From: Oleiagrimonas sp036379395
GTDB lineage: Bacteria; Pseudomonadota; Gammaproteobacteria; Xanthomonadales; Rhodanobacteraceae
NCBI GenBank assembly: GCA_036379395.1
Contig: DASVGR010000127.1
Location: forward strand, 1 to 48,334
Reading direction: 5' to 3'
Length of the DNA stretch: 48,334 nucleotides
Shown here: one piece after another, positions 25,271 to 33,730 of the stretch
Layout of the letters: every line of letters starts with the position of its first letter
Numbering within the stretch: the stretch's first letter is position 1
Position numbers and translations under genes: made by a program
Notes under the pieces: generated by a model
The model's input: the letters and a program-made list of their open reading frames with translations, nothing else
Databases searched by the model: none
Told to the model about the DNA's origin: nothing

Positions 25271-26638
25271 GTGAATTTTCAGTCTTTCGGGCTTGCCCCC
25301 GTCCTTCTGCGCGCATTGGAAGCGCAGGGTTTCACCACGCCCACGCCCATCCAGGAAAAAGCCATCCCGCCGATCCTCGAAGGCCGCGACGTGATGGGCA
25401 GCGCGCCCACCGGCACCGGCAAGACGGCGGCCTTCGCGCTGCCGCTGCTGGAACGCCTGTTTCCCAACGGCCAGAACAAGGGCCCGCGCAGCAAGCGCCC
25501 GCGTGCGCTCATCCTTACGCCGACGCGCGAACTGGCCGCGCAAGTGCACGCCAACGTGCGCGATTGCGGCAAGGGCCTGACGCTGCGCAGCACCACCATT
25601 TTTGGCGGCGTGAGCATGCACGGCCAGCTCAAGGCGCTGGCGCAGGGCGTGGACATCCTGGTCGCCACACCCGGCCGTCTGATCGACCATTTGAACCACG
25701 GTTCGGTAGACCTCGGCGGCATCGAAATCCTCATCCTCGACGAAGCCGACCGCATGCTCGACATGGGCTTCCTGCCGGCGCTGCGCAAGATCGTCACGCG
25801 CCTGCCGAAGGAACGCCAGACGCTGCTGTTCTCGGCCACCTTCGCGCCGCCGATCAAGGCACTTGCCGCGCAATTCCAGCGTGATCCGGTGGAAGTCCAG
25901 GCCGTGCCGCCGAACACCGTGACGGCGACCGTCACCCATCGCATGCACCCGGTCGACGCCAGCCGCAAACGTGACCTGCTGCTGCACATCATTGCCGAAG
26001 ACAGCCGCCGCCAGACGCTGGTGTTCAGCCGCACCAAGCACGGCGCCGACAAGCTGGTGAAATTTCTGGAAGCCTCCGGCGTGCGCGCCGCGGCCATCCA
26101 CGGCAACAAAAGCCAGAACCAGCGTACGCGCGCGCTGAACAACTTCAAGAACCACTCCGTCACGGTGCTGGTGGCCACCGACATCGCCGCGCGCGGCCTG
26201 GACATCGAGCAGCTGCCGCTGGTGATCAACCACGACCTGCCGATGGTGGCCGAGGACTACGTGCACCGCATTGGCCGCACCGGTCGCGCCGGCAGCGAGG
26301 GCCTGGCCATTTCGCTGCTGTGCCAAGAGGAAACTGGCCTGCTGCGCGACATCCAGAAGATCCTGAAAAAGCCGATCGAAATCGTGCCGATGGAAGGCTT
26401 CGAGCCGCCGCAGCCGCTGGACCTGAACCGCAACGAGCGGCCCAAGCAGGGTGGTCGCCAGCGCCAGCCGGCGCCGCGCAACGCCGGCAACCACCAGGGC
26501 CGGCGCGGACACGTGCAGGCCAGCGACGCGCATGCCCACACCGCGGCCCGCTCGCCGTCGCCGGGCAAGCGCGGCAACAACGCCAACCGCTCGCGACGTG
26601 GCCCGCGGCGTCAGGGTCAGCACGGTCCGCGCGTCTGA
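25271..26638 (+). CDS. rhlE: DEAD-box ATP-dependent RNA helicase RhlE
   Basis: 455 residues. The helicase core has the Q motif (GFTTPTPIQEKAIP), motif I APTGTGKT (46-53), PTRELAAQ, the DEAD box ILILDEADRMLDMGFLP, SATF, and motif VI HRIGRTGRAG. A basic, Gln/Arg-rich C-terminal tail of about 75 residues should bind RNA. It helps unwind rRNA and mRNA. I place the start at the GTG at 25271: GGAG lies 6 nt upstream and the resulting MNFQSFGLAP matches family starts, whereas the longer frame to 25046 does not resemble any helicase N-terminus. Confidence 0.93.
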   Translation: MNFQSFGLAPVLLRALEAQGFTTPTPIQEKAIPPILEGRDVMGSAPTGTGKTAAFALPLLERLFPNGQNKGPRSKRPRALILTPTRELAAQVHANVRDCGKGLTLRSTTIFGGVSMHGQLKALAQGVDILVATPGRLIDHLNHGSVDLGGIEILILDEADRMLDMGFLPALRKIVTRLPKERQTLLFSATFAPPIKALAAQFQRDPVEVQAVPPNTVTATVTHRMHPVDASRKRDLLLHIIAEDSRRQTLVFSRTKHGADKLVKFLEASGVRAAAIHGNKSQNQRTRALNNFKNHSVTVLVATDIAARGLDIEQLPLVINHDLPMVAEDYVHRIGRTGRAGSEGLAISLLCQEETGLLRDIQKILKKPIEIVPMEGFEPPQPLDLNRNERPKQGGRQRQPAPRNAGNHQGRRGHVQASDAHAHTAARSPSPGKRGNNANRSRRGPRRQGQHGPRV

Positions 26639-26682
26639 GCATTGCTGCGTAAAATGGCCACTTCGCTCCGCAGGTTTCGCCC

Positions 26683-27096
26683 ATGTCGACTTCCGAGTTT
26701 GCCCTCGATCCGCGCCTGGCCGCCGACACGACCATCGTGACCGACTTGCCGCTGTGTCGTGTGTGCCTGATGAATGACGCGCGTTTTGCGTGGCTGATTC
26801 TGGTACCGCGGCGCGCCGGCATGAGCGAGATCGAAGAGCTTGCCGCGGCCGATCAAGCCGACCTGTGGGCCGAAGTGAACCGCGCCGGCGCCGCGTTGCG
26901 CGCCTGCGTGGCTTTGGACAAGCTCAACATCGGCGCCCTCGGCAACATCGTGCGCCAACTGCACGTGCACGTCGTCGCGCGAAGCGAAGGTGACGCCGCC
27001 TGGCCCGGCCCCGTGTGGGGTGCCGGCGACGCACGGCCGTATGATGCCGCCGCGTCGGCAAAGCTTGTCGCGCAGCTGCGGCGCGCGCTTGCGTAA
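26683..27096 (+). CDS. HIT-family protein with QxHxH motif
   Basis: 137 residues with the histidine-triad fold: the start resembles an aprataxin/HIT core (TIVTDLPLCRVCLMND), and the C-terminal part KLNIGALGNIV-RQLHVHVVAR holds the catalytic loop. The first His of the usual HxHxHxx is Gln92, leaving His94 and His96; this branch with LGNxVxQLHVHV is common in proteobacteria. Such enzymes act on nucleotide phosphoramidates or dinucleotides. It follows rhlE by 44 bp and could share its transcript. Confidence 0.85.
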   Translation: MSTSEFALDPRLAADTTIVTDLPLCRVCLMNDARFAWLILVPRRAGMSEIEELAAADQADLWAEVNRAGAALRACVALDKLNIGALGNIVRQLHVHVVARSEGDAAWPGPVWGAGDARPYDAAASAKLVAQLRRALA

Positions 27097-27559
27097 GCCG
27101 CTTCATGCGACCGCGTAGGAGCGCGCCTGCGCGCGATCGTGCTTGCCAAGAAAGGCCCACGGGCCTTGAGCCCGTTCGCCGGCAGGCCGGCTCCTACGGC
27201 GGCGGGGCACGACGCATCCAACCTGCATCCCGCCGTCGCGGCTTCCACCGCGTCCGCACAAAAACTCGTTTCTTGCCACTCACTGTAGGAGCGCGCCTGC
27301 GCGCGATCGTGCTTGCCAGTATCCCCGGGCCTTGCGGCCCGTTCGCCGGCGGGCCGGCTCCTACGGCGGCGGGGCACGATGCATCCAACTTGCATCCCGC
27401 CGTCGCGGCTTCCACCGCGCCCGCACAAAAACCCGTTTCTTGCCACTCACGGTAGGAGCGCGCCTGCGCGATCGCGTTTGCCAGTATCCCCGGGCCTTGC
27501 GGCCCGTTCGCCGGTGGGCCGGCTCCTGCAGGGCGCACCTGCCGGAACCCGTGCAAAAG
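27097..27559. repeat. Tandem repeat of about 170 bp (2.5 copies), each with two REP-like palindromes
   Basis: Copies begin at 27115, 27285 and 27452 (periods 170 and 167), each at GTAGGAGCGCGCC. Each continues with a conserved body, an inverted REP ending GGCCGGCTCCTAC (third copy GGCTCCTGC, 27530), and a spacer containing CATCCCGCCGTCGCGGC. The third copy stops after its inverted REP. The array fills the whole 463-bp gap between the HIT gene and the convergent redoxin gene. Open frames here (such as minus-strand 26853-27446) are REP translations, not genes. Confidence 0.85.
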
Positions 27560-28057
27560 CTACGCGTTTGACGCGGTTTTGGTCTGTTTGGCTTCGACCA
27601 GCAACGCGCCAATGTCGGCACCCAGCAACAAGTCATCGTAACGACCGAATTTTTGCCGTCGCAGCCGGCCCTGCGCGTCGATCAGCACCGTTGTCGGCGT
27701 GCCTTGCATGGCGTAGGCGCGCATGGTGCGCGGAATCGGATCGCCTTCCGGTCCCGCCTCGTCCACGCCGATCGGATAGTCGATGCGGTACTCGTAGGCA
27801 AACGCGCGCAGCGCCTCCAGACCCATCGCGGCATGGTGCTCGAATACCGTGTGCAAACCAATCACGGCCACCGGCGCGTCGGCAAACAGCTGGGCCACGC
27901 GCTGCATTTGCGGAATGGCCTGCGTCACGCAGCCCGGACACAGCATCTGGAACGCGTGCAGCACCACCACCTTGCCGCGCAATTGCGCAAGGTCGATCGG
28001 TTGCGGCGTGTTGAGCCACGCCGTGGTACGCCATGCCGGCGCCAATGCCGATGTCAT
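27560..28057 (-). CDS. Redoxin/thioredoxin-like protein with CPGC site
   Basis: 165 residues of thioredoxin fold (AhpC/TSA-like redoxin). The active site is LCPGC (Cys40 and Cys43), preceded by GKVVVLHAFQM; the cis-Pro loop is GTPTTVLIDAQG. No signal peptide, so cytoplasmic. I use the ATG at 28057; a TTG at 28078 would add seven residues. It may reduce peroxides or act as a thiol-disulfide carrier. It lies 88 bp downstream of the reductase gene on the same strand, which could supply electrons; that link is inference. Confidence 0.8.
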   Translation of the reverse strand: MTSALAPAWRTTAWLNTPQPIDLAQLRGKVVVLHAFQMLCPGCVTQAIPQMQRVAQLFADAPVAVIGLHTVFEHHAAMGLEALRAFAYEYRIDYPIGVDEAGPEGDPIPRTMRAYAMQGTPTTVLIDAQGRLRRQKFGRYDDLLLGADIGALLVEAKQTKTASNA

Positions 28058-28145
28058 GTTCGTTGCCCCATCGTGCAAACGCCCGCGACGGCCTGGAAGC
28101 GCGCCGCGAGCGTCCCGCTGCGACCGGTGATCGCGGCGGCCGTCA

Positions 28146-28841
28146 TCAATAACCTTCGAATTCCTCGGCGCGGATATTGTCCTCGTCGGCGCCGGTTTCG
28201 ATCAGCAGTTTGCGCATGGCCTTGACCATGCCTTCCGGCCCGGCCAGATAAAAGCGCGAACCGGCGATGTCGGCCACGTTGGCCTTGATGGTATCCGCGT
28301 TGATGTGACCTTGTTTGGACGTATAGACGGCCACCAGATTGAAGTTGGCGTTGTCGCGCGCCAGCTGCTCCAGCTCGTCGATGTAGGCGGCCTGCTCGCG
28401 CGTGCGGTTGGCGTAGATGAGCGTTAGCTTGTGCCCGGTCTTGTCATGGCAGGCCTGCGCGATGATGCTGCGCACCGGCGTGATGCCGATGCCACCGATG
28501 ACGAAAACCGCCGGCATGGCCGTGCTTTTTTGCAGCGTGAAATCGCCCCACAGGGCCAGCAGCTGCACCATGGTGCCGTCGGGCACCTTGCGCGCGGCGT
28601 TCTTGAACGGCGTGTCGCGCAGGCGCGTGGCCATGCGCAAGGTATCCTCGAACGGCGAGCTGACAAACGAAAAGCCGTGCTTGTTGTTGTCGCCATTGAC
28701 ACCGGCCGACGCCGGCAACACGAGATCGCCAAACTGGCCGGCGCGATACTCGAAGCCCCGCGGCTTTTCGAGCGTGAATTCCATGGTGCCCTCGGCCACT
28801 TCTTTTTTGGCGAGAAGCCTGACGTCGTAACTGGTTGCCAT
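28146..28841 (-). CDS. Ferredoxin-NADP reductase-like FAD/NAD(P)H oxidoreductase
   Basis: 231 residues: an N-terminal FAD barrel with FEYRAGQFGDLVL and HGFSFVSSPFEDTLRMATRL, then an NAD(P)-binding domain with FVIGGIGITPVRSI and the late RFYLAGPEGMVKAMRKLL. This is the minimal two-domain FNR architecture without a 2Fe-2S domain. AAGGA precedes the ATG. It probably transfers electrons between NAD(P)H and an unlinked carrier. Confidence 0.87.
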   Translation of the reverse strand: MATSYDVRLLAKKEVAEGTMEFTLEKPRGFEYRAGQFGDLVLPASAGVNGDNNKHGFSFVSSPFEDTLRMATRLRDTPFKNAARKVPDGTMVQLLALWGDFTLQKSTAMPAVFVIGGIGITPVRSIIAQACHDKTGHKLTLIYANRTREQAAYIDELEQLARDNANFNLVAVYTSKQGHINADTIKANVADIAGSRFYLAGPEGMVKAMRKLLIETGADEDNIRAEEFEGY

Positions 28842-29148
28842 TGATCAGTTCCTTATCCGTAGTTGCATAAACGACAACGCATACGATAGCCCCGCGACAA
28901 CCCTTGGATCAAACCTTTCAACACAACCTTGGGATGCTTGCCCTTCTGCATGGGCAATCCGACCTCGATGGGTAGATGAATCCAGACCTTGTTGCAGGAC
29001 CATCACTCAATCATGCAAACAAATGTATTTAAAACAACATATTGCATACACACGGATAGGCATCTTAACGTAAACCATTAAATCTATTCATGGTTGACAA
29101 AGGCAAAGCGATACCGATAATGCCGCCTTCCCCAACAAGGAGGCAGCC
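28842..29148. promoter_or_regulatory. AT-rich region with sigma-70 promoter of the TonB-dependent receptor
   Basis: No gene is supported. The strong candidate promoter is TTGACA (29094-29099), 16 bp, GATAAT (29116-29121), giving a leader of about 20 nt that includes AAGGAGG (29137-29143), 5 nt before the ATG. Upstream, 28980-29090 is rich in A+T, a likely activator or bent-DNA site. Confidence 0.7.
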
Positions 29149-31527
29149 ATGCCTTCCGGCACGACAACTCTCAACCTGACCCTGGCCCTGTCCATCGCCC
29201 TGCCCCTGGCGGCCCATGCCCACAGTCACACGGTTCAAGCCACCAGCCTCGATACCGTGGTGGTCACAGCCACCCCCGTCGCCTCGGCACATGCCGAAAC
29301 CGACTCGCTGGTGCCAGTACATGTCGTCAGTGCCGACCAACTGCGCGCCACCGGTGCCAGTGATCTGAACACCGCATTGCGCATGTTGCTGCCCGGTTTC
29401 AACTTTCCACAGCCATCGCAGCTGGGCGCCACCGATGCCACCATGCCGGCCCAGCTGCGCGGCCTGTCGCCTGACGAAACGTTGGTGTTGATCAACGGCA
29501 AGCGCCTGCACACCACGTCCATCGTCAACCTGACCGGACCGATGATCGGGCGCGGCACCTCGCCCACCGATCTGGACGGCATCCCCATCGACGCCATCGC
29601 CCGCATCGAAGTGCTGCGCGATGGCGCGGCTGCACGCTACGGCTCGGACGCGATCGCCGGCGTCATCAACATCATTCTCAAGCGCGGCGCCAAGGGCGGC
29701 TCGCTGCATGTCTCGCACGGCCGTCACGACGGCGGCCAAGGTGACACCACCCACCTTGGCGGCAGCGCCGGGCTGGCGTTGGGCCAGCGCGGCTGGGTGC
29801 GATTGTCGGCCGATCTCACCCATCAATTGCCGACCAACCACATCGGGCCGGACATCCGCTTTCCGGCCGACCCGCGCTACGACACCCGCGCCGCGCATTA
29901 CGGCCTGCCGTGGAAACGCGCGCAGCAAGTGGCCGTCAACGCGCAACTTGACGTGGGTGACGCCGCCACGCTGTACGGCTTCAGCGTGATCAACAAACGC
30001 GACGTGGTCGCTGGCGGCGCGTTTCATTCGCTGTCCGAATACGCCTCGATCAGCCCGGCCGCAGCGGCGCGTTATCCCACCGGCTTTTTGCCGATGGAAC
30101 ACAGCGCCATCCGCGACACCACCACCGTCATCGGCCTGCGCGGCTGGCTGGATGCCTGGCATTACGACATAAGCGTGTCCTCGGGCGGCAACCACGCCAA
30201 AATGCACACCAGCCAAAGCATCAATTACGCCCTTGGCGCGGTCTCCCCCAGCGCGTTTTACGACGGCACGCTGAGCCTGCACCAAGACATTTTCAACGCT
30301 GACGTGCACCGCACCTGGTCGCCTGATTGGGCCGCTGCGTTGACATTGGCATCCGGCGTGGCGTGGCGGCACGAAACCTTTGGCATCAAGGCCGGTGACA
30401 CCGCCTCGTTTGCCGGTTCCGGCGGCCAGGGCGCGTTCGGATTCATGCCGGCCAATGCCGGTCGGCACGGGCGCCACAACAGCTCGGTTTACGCCAACCT
30501 CAAGCTGGGCCTGAACGACCACTTCTCCACGGCCGCCGCCGTACGCCACGAACATTACAGCGATTTCGGCAACACATGGTCGGGCAAGCTGTCGGCACGC
30601 TACGCCTTCACGCCCGCGGTCGCGGTACGCGCCAGTGCATCCAACGGCTTTCGTGCGCCGTCGTTGCAACAGCAGTTTTTCTCCAACACCACGGTCGAAT
30701 ACCTCAACAACCAGCAAGGCTTTCCGGTGCGTTACTTGATCGGCACCTATCCGGTCAACGATCCGGTGGCCAAGGCGCTGGGTTCACAGCCGCTGAAGCC
30801 GGAGAAATCGCGCAGCTTGGGCCTGGGCATCGTCATCAAACCCAAGCGCGGCCCCAGCATGACACTGGACGTGTACCGCGTGGACATCCGCGACCGCATC
30901 ATCCTGAGCGGTGACCTGGTGGGACCGGCCGTGCAGACCTATCTGACCGGCATCGGCCTGCCCGGCGTCAATGGCGGACGCTTTTTCAACAATGCCGTGG
31001 ACACACGCACACAGGGCGCCGACTTCACGCTGCGCTGGGCCCTGCCGACGCAATTTGCACTGTGGCAGCTGCAAGCCGGCGCCAATGTCAGCCATACCCA
31101 CATCCGCCACATCAAACCCAATCCGCCGCAACTGGGGTTGGCCGGGTTGACGCTGCCCATCATCGACCGTACCGAGCAAAGCCTTGTCACCGTGGCCTCA
31201 CCCGACAACAAGGTGTTTGTCGGCGTCGACGGCCGGCACGCGCGTTGGCGCTGGAACCTGCGCGCCACGCGCTATGGCACCTGGACCATTTACGGCACGC
31301 AACCGGTCGCCGATCAGACCTACGCCGCACGCGTGCTGGTGGATGCCTCGATCGGCTACGTGCTCAAGCATTGGCGCTTCACGCTGGGCGCCAACAACCT
31401 CACCAACGCGTATCCCCAGCGCAACAACGCGTACAACAGCTTCATGGGCATCATTCCGTACCCGTTTTCGTCGCCGTACGGCTTCAACGGACGCTACGTC
31501 TACGTGCGCATTGGCTACCGCTGGTAA
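29149..31527 (+). CDS. TonB-dependent outer-membrane receptor
   Basis: 792 residues. A signal peptide ends near AAHAHS. The TonB box region reads DTVVVTATPV; the plug domain follows with QLRGLSPDETLVLINGKRLH, IPIDAIARIEVLRDGAAARYGSDAIAGVINI, and the beta-barrel ends in the aromatic VYVRIGYRW. The ligand cannot be inferred; the neighbouring DUF929 protein gives no substrate hint. Strong own promoter and AAGGAGG ribosome site. It would need TonB-ExbB-ExbD energy; an exbB-exbD pair is 20 kb away. Confidence 0.93.
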   Translation: MPSGTTTLNLTLALSIALPLAAHAHSHTVQATSLDTVVVTATPVASAHAETDSLVPVHVVSADQLRATGASDLNTALRMLLPGFNFPQPSQLGATDATMPAQLRGLSPDETLVLINGKRLHTTSIVNLTGPMIGRGTSPTDLDGIPIDAIARIEVLRDGAAARYGSDAIAGVINIILKRGAKGGSLHVSHGRHDGGQGDTTHLGGSAGLALGQRGWVRLSADLTHQLPTNHIGPDIRFPADPRYDTRAAHYGLPWKRAQQVAVNAQLDVGDAATLYGFSVINKRDVVAGGAFHSLSEYASISPAAAARYPTGFLPMEHSAIRDTTTVIGLRGWLDAWHYDISVSSGGNHAKMHTSQSINYALGAVSPSAFYDGTLSLHQDIFNADVHRTWSPDWAAALTLASGVAWRHETFGIKAGDTASFAGSGGQGAFGFMPANAGRHGRHNSSVYANLKLGLNDHFSTAAAVRHEHYSDFGNTWSGKLSARYAFTPAVAVRASASNGFRAPSLQQQFFSNTTVEYLNNQQGFPVRYLIGTYPVNDPVAKALGSQPLKPEKSRSLGLGIVIKPKRGPSMTLDVYRVDIRDRIILSGDLVGPAVQTYLTGIGLPGVNGGRFFNNAVDTRTQGADFTLRWALPTQFALWQLQAGANVSHTHIRHIKPNPPQLGLAGLTLPIIDRTEQSLVTVASPDNKVFVGVDGRHARWRWNLRATRYGTWTIYGTQPVADQTYAARVLVDASIGYVLKHWRFTLGANNLTNAYPQRNNAYNSFMGIIPYPFSSPYGFNGRYVYVRIGYRW

Positions 31528-31600
31528 AGGCTGCGAACCAGCCACTGGCCCGGCCGCGGTCGGCGCAGGATAATCGGCCTGACTCATCACGGAAAAACCC

Positions 31601-32449
31601 ATGTCGCGTTGGACCGGAACCCTTCTCGCCGCCGCGGCCAGCCTGCTGGCCATCATCCCCGCCGCCCATGCCGGCATCTTCGGTCCCACCGGTTCGCGCA
31701 CGCCGCCGATGCTGGCCGTCAAGCTGGACAAGCCGGTCGCTCCCGCACTGGTCGCCACGCTGGACAAGGCCAGCCAGTCCGGCCTGGCCGTGAAAACCAC
31801 GCCGACGCCGGTTTACCTGAGCGCCATCGACGGCGCCGACCTCGGCACCGGGGGCAAGGTCGGCGTGCTCTACATGGGCGGCGATTTCTGTCCGTACTGC
31901 GCCGGCCAGCGCTGGGGCCTGATGCTGACGCTGCTGCGCTTCGGCCGTTTCAGCGGCCTGCACTACATGCTGTCGTCCGATACCGACGTGTATCCCAGCA
32001 CGCCGACGGTGACGTTCCAGCACGCCACCTACACCAGCAAGTACGTCGACTTTCAGGCGGTGGAATTGTCCGACCGCGACGGCAAGCAGCTGATGCAGCC
32101 TGACGCCCTGCAAAAAAAGATCTTCCTGAAGTTCGACGCCCCGCCCTACACGCGTTATGCGCAGGGCATTCCGTTCGTGTACGTCGACGGCCACTACATG
32201 CTCAGCGCGCCGATCGTGCTGCCCAGCCAGATCCACGGCCTCAACTGGCAACAGATCGCCAACGCGCTGGGCAGCCCGAACAGCCCGCTGGCCCAGGCCG
32301 TGATGCCGCGCGTCAACCTGCTCACCGCCGCCATTTGCCAGCGCCTGGGTGCCAAGGGTCCGGCCAAGGTGTGCAAGGCCCCCGGCGTCAAGGCCGCCGC
32401 AGCCAAACTGCCTGCTGTTGCCGGCAGCCTGTCCGCAGGAAATCGCTGA
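31601..32449 (+). CDS. Secreted DUF929-family protein with thioredoxin-like CPYC motif
   Basis: 282 residues. Signal peptide cut near IIPAAHA. The DUF929 pattern GVLYMGGDFCPYC-AGQRWGLMLTLLRFGRF with Cys97 and Cys100 is followed by SGLHYMLSSDTDVYPSTPT and YTSKYVDFQAVEL. This resembles a periplasmic thiol-disulfide protein. Begins 73 bp after the receptor gene on the same strand, so they may be co-transcribed. Confidence 0.8.
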   Translation: MSRWTGTLLAAAASLLAIIPAAHAGIFGPTGSRTPPMLAVKLDKPVAPALVATLDKASQSGLAVKTTPTPVYLSAIDGADLGTGGKVGVLYMGGDFCPYCAGQRWGLMLTLLRFGRFSGLHYMLSSDTDVYPSTPTVTFQHATYTSKYVDFQAVELSDRDGKQLMQPDALQKKIFLKFDAPPYTRYAQGIPFVYVDGHYMLSAPIVLPSQIHGLNWQQIANALGSPNSPLAQAVMPRVNLLTAAICQRLGAKGPAKVCKAPGVKAAAAKLPAVAGSLSAGNR

Positions 32450-32500
32450 GCGGAAAACACGTCGGGTTGATGAAACCAACCCGGGATGCCGAAGAAGCCC

Positions 32501-32536
32501 GATGACGGCCGGCAGTGGAAACTGTCGGCCGTCATC
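32501..32536. terminator. Strong bidirectional terminator between DUF929 and hydrolase genes
   Basis: A stem of about 16 bp: GATGACGGCCG-(G)-CAGT with loop GGAA and ACTG-(T)-CGGCCGTCATC, in the 100-bp gap between convergent genes. Confidence 0.75.
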
Positions 32537-32549
32537 GCTTGCGCCCCTG

Positions 32550-33524
32550 CTATTTGCCGTCGAGAACACCGATGGTGTGAAGCCATGTCGTTGCGAGCTT
32601 CGGCCATCCGGTAATGGGGAACCTGGTAGGCCGCAGGCCGAATGCGTGGCCGCCCTTTGCGTAAAGGTGCAGTTCCGCAGGAACGCCGACCCCGACCAGC
32701 GCCGTGTAATAGGCCAGCGAACTGCTGATGCTGTCCTCGTCGTCATTTTCCGCCTGCACAATGAACGTGGGAGGCGTTTTGTGCGTGAAATGCATGTTCG
32801 GATTCAGGTGCCCCGGCCGGATATTGGCATGCTGTGCCAAATACTGGTGCGTCACCATATGTCCCGGATAGATGGCCATCGCGAAATCCGGCCGGTCACT
32901 TTCCGTGTCGACCGCATCGACGGGCTTGTACGACGGTTGATTGAAATCGGCGCTGACTTCTCCCACCAGGTAACCACCCGCGGAAAACCCGATCACGCCG
33001 ATCTTGTGCGGATCAACGTGCCACTTCGCGGCATGGGCCCGTACCAGCCGGATGGTTCTTTGCGCGTCTTGCAATGCGGGGGTTGAAACCGCGTCGGCAC
33101 CATGGTCGTAGCATTGGCACTTCCAGTCGAAAGGCTCGCCAGGAACGCGGTATTTCAGCAATACGCAAGTGATGCCCGTGGAAGTCAGCCAATGGCAAAT
33201 TTCGGTGCCTTCAAGGTCGATGGCCAGCACCCGGAAGCCGCCTCCGGGAAACACCACTACCGCCGCGCCGGCATTCACACCTTTCGGGGCATATACGGTC
33301 ATGGTGGGTCGGGTCACGTTGGCGACGGCGAGCCACGGGCGGCCAGCCACCAGATTTTTGCTCACCGTGATGTTCTCCGGCCCCGGTGCCGGCCGTGCAT
33401 CGGGCGGCGTTCCCGGCCATATCGGCACTTGGACATGCCCGGCGGTTGGCTGCCATACGTTCGTGGTCGCCTGCGCGGATACGCACAACACGAGCAGGAA
33501 AAACGCACTGATCCACAGCTTCAT
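32550..33524 (-). CDS. Secreted alpha/beta hydrolase (acetylesterase/lipase-like)
   Basis: 324 residues. A signal peptide ends near CVSAQA. The oxyanion motif is VVFPGGGF, the nucleophile elbow GFSAGG (catalytic Ser), and the late acid and His sit around ENDDEDS and GGHAFG. Resembles periplasmic acetyl-xylan or sugar-ester esterases; substrate unknown. Convergent with the DUF929 gene. Confidence 0.83.
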   Translation of the reverse strand: MKLWISAFFLLVLCVSAQATTNVWQPTAGHVQVPIWPGTPPDARPAPGPENITVSKNLVAGRPWLAVANVTRPTMTVYAPKGVNAGAAVVVFPGGGFRVLAIDLEGTEICHWLTSTGITCVLLKYRVPGEPFDWKCQCYDHGADAVSTPALQDAQRTIRLVRAHAAKWHVDPHKIGVIGFSAGGYLVGEVSADFNQPSYKPVDAVDTESDRPDFAMAIYPGHMVTHQYLAQHANIRPGHLNPNMHFTHKTPPTFIVQAENDDEDSISSSLAYYTALVGVGVPAELHLYAKGGHAFGLRPTRFPITGWPKLATTWLHTIGVLDGK

Positions 33525-33730
33525 GATGCCCCTGCAAATGGGAGTGATGCCTCATCGTGACGCCAACGGCAAATCGCCGCCACGGCGATGCAATTGTCCA
33601 AAGTATCCTTCGGGCCGAATCACCGCAAACACATCACCATTGACGATTTTGTCAGCCGGCACGATCACCGCACAGCCCTTTCACCTTTTGCGATACTGTC
33701 CACGGATACCCGAGCCAAGGAGTGCCATCG

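Noticed and set aside
23948..26623. 891-residue minus-strand frame across rhlE
   Set aside because: Antisense shadow of rhlE and the membrane gene; no coherent domain.
27115..27530. Could the direct repeats be a CRISPR array?
   Set aside because: Period of about 170 bp, only 2.5 copies, repeats themselves palindromic and no cas genes; REP-based explanation fits.
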